Of a stretch of DNA of 64,000 nucleotides, positions 59,022 through 64,000 are shown piece after piece. The notes beneath the pieces are model-generated. The model did no database searches. It was not told where the DNA came from and worked only from the letters and a program-made list of their open reading frames with translations. This DNA is from Planosporangium flavigriseum (GTDB lineage: Bacteria > Actinomycetota > Actinomycetes > Mycobacteriales > Micromonosporaceae). The DNA is taken from positions 310,001-374,000 of the forward strand of contig NZ_JAATVW010000002.1 in the NCBI RefSeq assembly GCF_011947225.1, in the 5' to 3' direction. The number at the start of each line of letters is the position of its first letter. Within the stretch, counting starts at the first letter, position 1. The position numbers were made by a program, and so were the translations under genes.

Positions 59022-61037
59022 TCAGGTGGCGACCGTCCCGAGCGAGAATGCGTCGACTCGACCCCACCAGCCAGGTATGCCGGACAGCGCCAGGTGGCCA
59101 CAGCGCAACGGCACGTGGCCGTCCACGCCCAGGCCGTCTCGCCGTGGCTCCAGCCCCATCATGCTGCGCAGCAGGAGCAGCGGCGTGCCGGACGCCCACG
59201 CCTGCGGCGAGCACGCCGCGGTGTACGCCACCGGTACGCCGGTGGCGGCGCGGTCGGTGCCGATCAACGCCTCCGGCAGCCGGTGCTGGAAGTACGGTGC
59301 GGCCTCCAGCATGACCTCGGCGAGCCGGGCGGCCTCGGTATGGCGGCCGTACCGGGTCAGCCCCATGGCGATCAAGGCGTTGTCGTGCGGCCAGACCGTG
59401 CCGTTGTGGTACTCCATCGGGTTGTACGCCCGTTGCCCGGCCGCGACCGTCCGCACGCCCCACCCGGAGAACAGGTTCTCACCCATCAGGTGCTCCACGA
59501 CCTGGTCGACGTTCTCGTCCGGCACGATCCCACTCCAGAGCAGGTGGCCGATGTTCGAGGCCAGCGTGGGCACCGGCCGGCCGTGGCCGTCGCGCGCCAG
59601 CGCATAGAAGCCCTCGTCGGGCAGCCAGAACGTCTCGTGGAACCGCTTGCGCAGGGCGTCGGCGTCCCGCTCGAGCCGCTCGGCCAGCGTCATGTCCTCC
59701 CAGCACTCCCGGGCCAGCCGGGCCATCCGCCGGCGGGCGTCGTACGCGTACCCCTGGATCTCGCACGTGGCGTGGGGCAGCGGCGCGGGCGTGCCGTCGG
59801 GGTAGACGATCGAGTTCCAGGAGTCCTTCCAGCACTGGATGCGCAGGCCGGTCTCGGGGTTGCGGCTCAGGTACTCGATGAACCCGTCCCCGTCGAGGTC
59901 CCCGTACCGCTCCATCCAGGTCAGCGCCGCCCGGGCCGCGCCTTCCAGCGCCTGTACGGTCTCGCGGTCGCCGGTCCACCGCTCGTACTCGTCGAGCACG
60001 ATCAGGAACAGCGGCGTCGCGTCCGCGGTGCCGTAGTACGGCGACTGGGGGCGCTCCCCGAAGTGGACCAGCTCGCCCTGGCGCAGTTCGTGCAGGATCT
60101 TTCCGGGCTCGGCGTCGCGGAAGTCGTCGAGCGCGGTGGCCTGCTGCGCGGCGAGCGCCCGCAGGGTCGTACGGCACATCTCGGGCACGAACGGCAGTGC
60201 CTGGTAGCTGGTGATCAGGCTGTCCCGGCCGAAGAGCGCCATGAACCACGGCAAGCCGGCGGCGGGCAGCGACGAATCGGGGACCGAGTCCGGGTAGAAG
60301 CGCAGCGCGGCCAGGTCGACCAGGCTGCGCTGGTACACGCGACGCAGGTCGTCCCAGCCGGTGTCCAGGCGCGGTGCGGCGTCGATCCACTCCTGCATCG
60401 CATAAGGCATGTTCGGCTCGGGGATCCGCTTCACCACCGGCCGTACGCGCTCCGTCGCCACCCCGACCTCGACCTCGGTACGCCAGGTCTGGCGGGGCTG
60501 GAGCGTGATGCGGAAGGTCGCCGACTCCTCGGTGAAGAACGCGTTGGCGGCCCGGACGACCGTCTCGCGCCGGAAGGCGCCGCGCTCGTAAACCATCGTG
60601 ACGTCCCCGGGGCCGACCCGCCGGTAGGACCGGCCGGTCTTCTGCAGCCGGTCCTTGATCTCGAAGATGTCGGCAAAGTCGGCCGCGAACAGGATCGACA
60701 GTTCCAGCGTCAGCGGCGTGGTGCTGTGGCTGGTCAGCTCCAGTGTCTCCCGCATGCCGTCGCCTACGTGGCGGCGGCGCAGCAGCGAGACGGTGGGGTT
60801 GCGGTAAATCGTTCCAGTCGGTTCGACCAGGAAGAACACCGCCTCGTCGTACTCGACCTCCTCGCCGGAGAGCGCATCCAGCTGGTTTCCGTTCAGCCGT
60901 ACCTGCCATCGGGAGAGGTGACGGACATCCCGGTAGAACAAACCGGTTGGCTCGTCGGGGTCGGGCGCGATGTCACCCCGCATATCGCTGACGACGAATG
61001 TGATTCCTTCAAGGATGCTGACCTGCGGAAGCTTCAC
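59022..61037 (-). CDS. Amylo-alpha-1,6-glucosidase (glycogen-debranching-type) protein
   Basis: About 671 residues. The N-terminal beta domain (about 1-200) begins VSILEGITFVVSDMRGDI and includes GLFYRDVRHLSRWQVRLNG, typical of GDE_N_bis proteins. The (alpha/alpha)6 catalytic part has LFGRDSLITSYQALPF near 258, PLFLIVLDEYERWTGD near 345, EIQGYAYDARRRMARLA near 422 and YNPMEYHNGTVWPHDNALIA near 538. It probably hydrolyses alpha-1,6 branches or related glucans. The GTG at 61037 follows GGAG by five bases. It is divergent from the glycosyltransferase gene, whose job may be related. Confidence 0.9.
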   Translation of the reverse strand: MKLPQVSILEGITFVVSDMRGDIAPDPDEPTGLFYRDVRHLSRWQVRLNGNQLDALSGEEVEYDEAVFFLVEPTGTIYRNPTVSLLRRRHVGDGMRETLELTSHSTTPLTLELSILFAADFADIFEIKDRLQKTGRSYRRVGPGDVTMVYERGAFRRETVVRAANAFFTEESATFRITLQPRQTWRTEVEVGVATERVRPVVKRIPEPNMPYAMQEWIDAAPRLDTGWDDLRRVYQRSLVDLAALRFYPDSVPDSSLPAAGLPWFMALFGRDSLITSYQALPFVPEMCRTTLRALAAQQATALDDFRDAEPGKILHELRQGELVHFGERPQSPYYGTADATPLFLIVLDEYERWTGDRETVQALEGAARAALTWMERYGDLDGDGFIEYLSRNPETGLRIQCWKDSWNSIVYPDGTPAPLPHATCEIQGYAYDARRRMARLARECWEDMTLAERLERDADALRKRFHETFWLPDEGFYALARDGHGRPVPTLASNIGHLLWSGIVPDENVDQVVEHLMGENLFSGWGVRTVAAGQRAYNPMEYHNGTVWPHDNALIAMGLTRYGRHTEAARLAEVMLEAAPYFQHRLPEALIGTDRAATGVPVAYTAACSPQAWASGTPLLLLRSMMGLEPRRDGLGVDGHVPLRCGHLALSGIPGWWGRVDAFSLGTVAT

Positions 61038-61211
61038 CAAATCTCCAATTTTCGTCCACTTTGGTAAAAGGTGACGATTTAATCCGTCGGCGAATGGCCT
61101 CGGATGTTCGATTCGGCGCGGAAGGGGTAGTCGGCCGCTCGGCTCAGGGTCTCTACCTCGCCTCGGGTGCCGTACCCGACGAGTGATGACACAACCGGAA
61201 GGGGCCGGATA

Positions 61212-62369
61212 GTGATCCCGACTGAGGCCGACCATAGCGACCCTACTTCCCCACTGAGAATCGCGATGGTCGTTCCGCCGTGGTATGAACTGCCACCGAG
61301 CGGCTACGGAGGTATCGAACTGATCTGCGCCGCGCTCATCGACGCCCTGTGCGCCCGAGGTCACGACGTGACGATGTTCGGGGCGGGCCGCCGTACTGGC
61401 ACTGCGGCACGATTCGTGAGCACTCTGCCAGAACCTCAGTACGAGCGGCTTGGCGAGGCGATGCCCGACGCGCTCCACGCCGCCCGCGTTACCGAGTTAC
61501 TGGCCGATTCCCAGTTCGACGTCGTCCATGACCACTCACTGTCCGGACCGCTGACCGCAGGGCACCGGAGCGCACCGACGGTGGTGACGGTCCACGGGCC
61601 GGCCGATGGCGAACTGGGCGACTACTACGTCGCCCTCGGTGAGCACATCCACCCGGTCGCGATCTCGGACTCCCAACGGCGCCAACGTCCGGAGATCCGC
61701 TGGGCTGCCACGATTCACAACGCCATCGACCCGGCGCAGTTCGTCCCGGCACACCGCAGTCAAGGGCCGGTGCTGTGGCTCGCCCGCTTCTCCCCCGACA
61801 AGGGGCCCGACCTGGCCATCGAGGCGTGCCGGAAGGCCGACCTGCCGCTGGTTCTCGCGGGCAAGTGCAACGAGCTGAGCGAACAGCGCTATCTCGACGC
61901 GGTGATCCGCCCGCTGTTGGGCGATGACGTCACACTGATCGTCAACGGCGACCGAGCCACCACCAATCGAATGCTCACCGAGGCCCGCTGCCTTATCATG
62001 CCGATCCGCTGGCACGAGCCCTTCGGCATGGTGATGATCGAGGCGATGGCGTCGGGTACGCCCGTGGTGGCCCTCCGGCGCGGCTCGGTGCCGGAGATCG
62101 TGCGGCACGGGACCACCGGATGGATCTGCGACGAGCAGGCCGAACTGCCCGAGGCCCTGCACCGGGTGAGTGAACTGGACCCCGACGAGTGCGTGGCGCA
62201 CGCGCGCTCGGCGTTCGGGGCGGCCCGGATGGCACGCCGCTACGAGCGCGTGTACCGGCAGGCCATCACGTACGCCCGCCGCCCACGCCGGGGAGTTCGC
62301 CGACCGACGGCGCTGGCGCCGACTCGGATCCTGTCGACGGTGGGCGAACGCCGGGGCGTGCTCGGCTGA
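61212..62369 (+). CDS. GT4-family glycosyltransferase
   Basis: A 385-residue GT-B fold enzyme. The N-domain has VVPPWYELPPSGYGGIEL with the Gly-rich donor loop near 19-36 and DVVHDHSLSGPL near 99. The C-domain has LWLARFSPDKGPDLAIEAC near 178 and the E-x7-E motif in HEPFGMVMIEAMASG near 266. Substrate unknown. The neighbour debranching enzyme suggests glucan metabolism. AAGGGG lies about 8 bases upstream of the GTG at 61212, and an earlier in-frame start (61167) is possible. Its stop lies inside a 22-base tandem duplication. Confidence 0.9.
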   Translation: MIPTEADHSDPTSPLRIAMVVPPWYELPPSGYGGIELICAALIDALCARGHDVTMFGAGRRTGTAARFVSTLPEPQYERLGEAMPDALHAARVTELLADSQFDVVHDHSLSGPLTAGHRSAPTVVTVHGPADGELGDYYVALGEHIHPVAISDSQRRQRPEIRWAATIHNAIDPAQFVPAHRSQGPVLWLARFSPDKGPDLAIEACRKADLPLVLAGKCNELSEQRYLDAVIRPLLGDDVTLIVNGDRATTNRMLTEARCLIMPIRWHEPFGMVMIEAMASGTPVVALRRGSVPEIVRHGTTGWICDEQAELPEALHRVSELDPDECVAHARSAFGAARMARRYERVYRQAITYARRPRRGVRRPTALAPTRILSTVGERRGVLG

Positions 62370-62394
62370 TCTCCGGGGCGTGCTCGGCTGAGCT
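62351..62394. repeat. 22-bp tandem duplication at the glycosyltransferase stop
   Basis: CCGGGGCGTGCTCGGCTGA occurs at 62351-62369 and again at 62373-62391, a 22-base period with one difference. The first copy encodes the protein's last residues and stop. Confidence 0.85.
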
Positions 62395-62415
62395 CCAACC
62401 GGCACCATCCAGCAG

Positions 62416-62681
62416 TCAGGCGATCGGGGGCATCTTGCGCCGGCGCAGGCCAGCCGCGTAGAGCCGCGCGACGATCTCGCGGCTGGGTACGACGGTCGCC
62501 CCAGCCACACGGCCATCCGTGCCCGCTCCGCCGGCAGGTCGTAGTGGTCGCGCTCGAACGCCCGCCGCGGCGCCCCCAGCATCTCGGCGAACGCGTGGAG
62601 TTCGGCGAAGGAAGCGTCGCTGACCAGGTGCGACCACAGCCGGCCGCGAGCCGGCCAGCGCGGTGGGTCTACGTAGATCAC
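62416..62681 (-). pseudogene. DUF4031 gene with a frameshift
   Basis: GTG at 62681 (GGGGAAA just upstream) opens with IYVDPPRWPARGRLWSHLVS, then FERDHYDLPAERARMAV, the hallmark of short DUF4031 proteins. Near 62507-62511 the expected continuation (AGATVVPSREIVARLYAAGL, then RRRKMPPIA) lies in a different minus-strand frame. One base appears to be missing. Repaired, the protein would be about 88 residues, the normal family size. Either the gene is broken or this is a sequencing error. Function unknown. Confidence 0.72.
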
Positions 62682-62694
62682 ATTTCCCCAATTC

Positions 62695-62730
62695 GCGATC
62701 TTGGACGCCGGCTTCAGCGTCCAAGATCGC
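62695..62730. terminator. Hairpin downstream of glpD
   Basis: Perfect 14-base arms GCGATCTTGGACGC and GCGTCCAAGATCGC around an 8-base loop, lying seven bases after the glpD stop and upstream of the DUF4031 gene. Confidence 0.8.
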
Positions 62731-62736
62731 AAAGCG

Positions 62737-64000
62737 TCACGTGGCAGCGTATCCCCGGGGGTCCGGGGCACCCAGGCGCGCGGCGTCGGCCGTCGCGTCG
62801 TCGGGCATCCGCTGCGACTCCCGCTCGGCGGCCACCCGGGCCAGGTAGTGGTCGACCTCGCGGCGCCGGGTCGCCTCGTCCCAGCCCAGCACCCGGCCCA
62901 TGATCAGCGCGGCGTCCTCGGCGCTCTCGACGCCGCGGTGCACCGTGTCGATGGAGATGCGGGTGCGCCGGGTGAGCACGTCCTCCAGGTGCAGCGCCCC
63001 CTCGGCGAGGGCCGCGTACGCGATCTCGGCGGCGAGGTACTCCGGCGCCCCGACCAGCGACCGGGCCAGCGTCGGGTCCTCCGACATCAGGGTCAGCAAC
63101 TGGTTGGACAGCGTCCCGTACCGCTCCAGCAGGTGCTCGACCACGCCGACCGACACCCCGTGCCGGCGCGCCACATCGGCCCGATTGGTCCACATCTGCT
63201 GGTAGCCGTCGGCGCCCAGCAGCGGTAGATCGAAGGTACGGGAGCCGGAGACCCGGCCACCGTCCCGGCGCAGGCCCCCCAGCCGCCGCGCGGCGTGGTC
63301 GACCACGTCGGCGGCCATCACCCGGTACGTCGTGTACTTGCCGCCGGCCACGAGCATCAGGCCGAGCATCGGCTCCACCACCGCGTGCTCGCGCGACAGC
63401 GACGAGGTCTGCTCGTCGCGGGTGTGCGGGCCGACGCGGTGCCGGGCCTCGGCGGAGAGCAGGGGACGCAGGCCGGCGTACACGCCTTCGATGTCGTCCG
63501 GGGTCAGCGGCCGGTCGAGCACCCTGTTGACCTGCTCCAACAGGTACGAGATGTCGTTGGCGGACGCGGCCGGATGGGCCCGGTCGAGCTTCCAGTCGGT
63601 GTCGGTCGTGCCAATGATCCAGTGGCCGCCCCACGGGATGACGAACAGCACCGACGACGCCGTCCGCAGGATCAGGCCGGACTCGCCGCTGATCGCCGAG
63701 CGCGGCACGACGAGGTGCACGCCCTTGCTGGCGCGTACCCGCAGGCCGGTGTGCTCGGCCGGCTGGCCGTCGCTCGACAGCAGTTCGGAGATGTCGTCGC
63801 TCCACACGCCGGTGGCCGCGACCACCGTGCGGGCCCGTACGTCGAACTCGTCACCGCTCTCCAGGTCGCGGACCCGTACGCCGGTCACCTCGCGGGCGTT
63901 GCGCAGGATGCCGACGGCGCGGGCGCTGGTAGCGACGGCCGCGCCCAGGCTGGCCGCGGTACGGGCCAGCGTGACCACGAAGCGCGCGTCGTCGACCTGG
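62737..64000 (-). CDS. glpD: Glycerol-3-phosphate dehydrogenase, 5' end outside window
   Basis: An FAD-dependent membrane-associated dehydrogenase oxidising glycerol-3-phosphate to dihydroxyacetone phosphate. The reading frame is open to the window edge, so ~421 C-terminal residues are seen. Landmarks are VDDARFVVTLARTAASLGA, VVAATGVWSDDISELL, SKGVHLVVPRSAISG, VLFVIPWGGHWIIGTTDTDW, LLSAEARHRVGPHTRDE and LMLVAGGKYTTYRVMAADVV. The C-terminal helical domain with LTRRTRISIDTVHRGV is complete. The N-terminal FAD-binding GxGxxG is not in the window. Confidence 0.95.
   Translation of the reverse strand, partial: QVDDARFVVTLARTAASLGAAVATSARAVGILRNAREVTGVRVRDLESGDEFDVRARTVVAATGVWSDDISELLSSDGQPAEHTGLRVRASKGVHLVVPRSAISGESGLILRTASSVLFVIPWGGHWIIGTTDTDWKLDRAHPAASANDISYLLEQVNRVLDRPLTPDDIEGVYAGLRPLLSAEARHRVGPHTRDEQTSSLSREHAVVEPMLGLMLVAGGKYTTYRVMAADVVDHAARRLGGLRRDGGRVSGSRTFDLPLLGADGYQQMWTNRADVARRHGVSVGVVEHLLERYGTLSNQLLTLMSEDPTLARSLVGAPEYLAAEIAYAALAEGALHLEDVLTRRTRISIDTVHRGVESAEDAALIMGRVLGWDEATRRREVDHYLARVAAERESQRMPDDATADAARLGAPDPRGYAAT

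Noticed and set aside
59094-61067. 657-codon plus-strand frame opposite the glucosidase
   Set aside because: Antisense shadow with no recognisable motifs.

Overview
The window is high-GC actinobacterial chromosome. Gene content and order point to Micromonosporaceae or a close relative: the folate/ftsH/tilS/dacB block, ESX-type EccC/EccD/mycosin genes, two Wbl-era Get3-like ATPases, a WhiB4-like regulator and PonA. I assigned this from gene content and order alone, not from a database match.

Left third (1-23.5 kb). A folate operon on the minus strand (folP, folB, folK, DUF3180, permease) is separated from folE, ftsH and hpt by an inserted block. The block holds a seven-gene plus-strand locus resembling a type IV secretion system (3287-11288): pilin-like and VirB3-like small membrane proteins, a VirB4 ATPase, a polytopic VirB6-like protein, a VirB8-like protein, a two-domain murein hydrolase and an unknown protein. 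It has no relaxase, coupling protein or integrase. A DUF4878-like membrane protein and a decayed hoxX relic follow it. folE has no ATG, GTG or TTG start in its frame. Further right are glxA-like and gamma-glutamyltransferase genes wedged between hpt and tilS, then tilS, a zinc metalloprotease, dacB and ppa.

Middle (23.5-54 kb). eccD diverges from eccC and mycP. From marP onward the order (marP, NUDIX, tlpA, nth, capA, crp, MBL hydrolase, ridA, DUF4177, two Get3-like ATPases, whiB, ponA, yqeY, metallophosphoesterase) is the one I recall from the Mycobacterium tuberculosis Rv3671c-Rv3683 region. Here it is interrupted by azoreductase/marR, a Ser/Thr kinase and a large adenylyl cyclase-ATPase. 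Crp and a complete cyclase lying close together suggest a local cAMP circuit. A tRNA-Pro(CGG) ends this part.

Right part (54-64 kb). Accessory metabolic and stress genes: aldo/keto reductase, hemerythrin-like protein, an unknown protein, an HD-domain protein, a glycogen-debranching-type glucosidase, a GT4 glycosyltransferase, a frameshifted DUF4031 gene and the 3' part of glpD.

Two patterns cut across the window. First, fourteen genes or mini-ORFs have a TANNNT hexamer six or seven bases before their start codon, which looks like leaderless transcription. Second, a repeat-derived mini-ORF of the MSER type sits directly on the starts of eccC and ridA and supplies their Shine-Dalgarno sequence.
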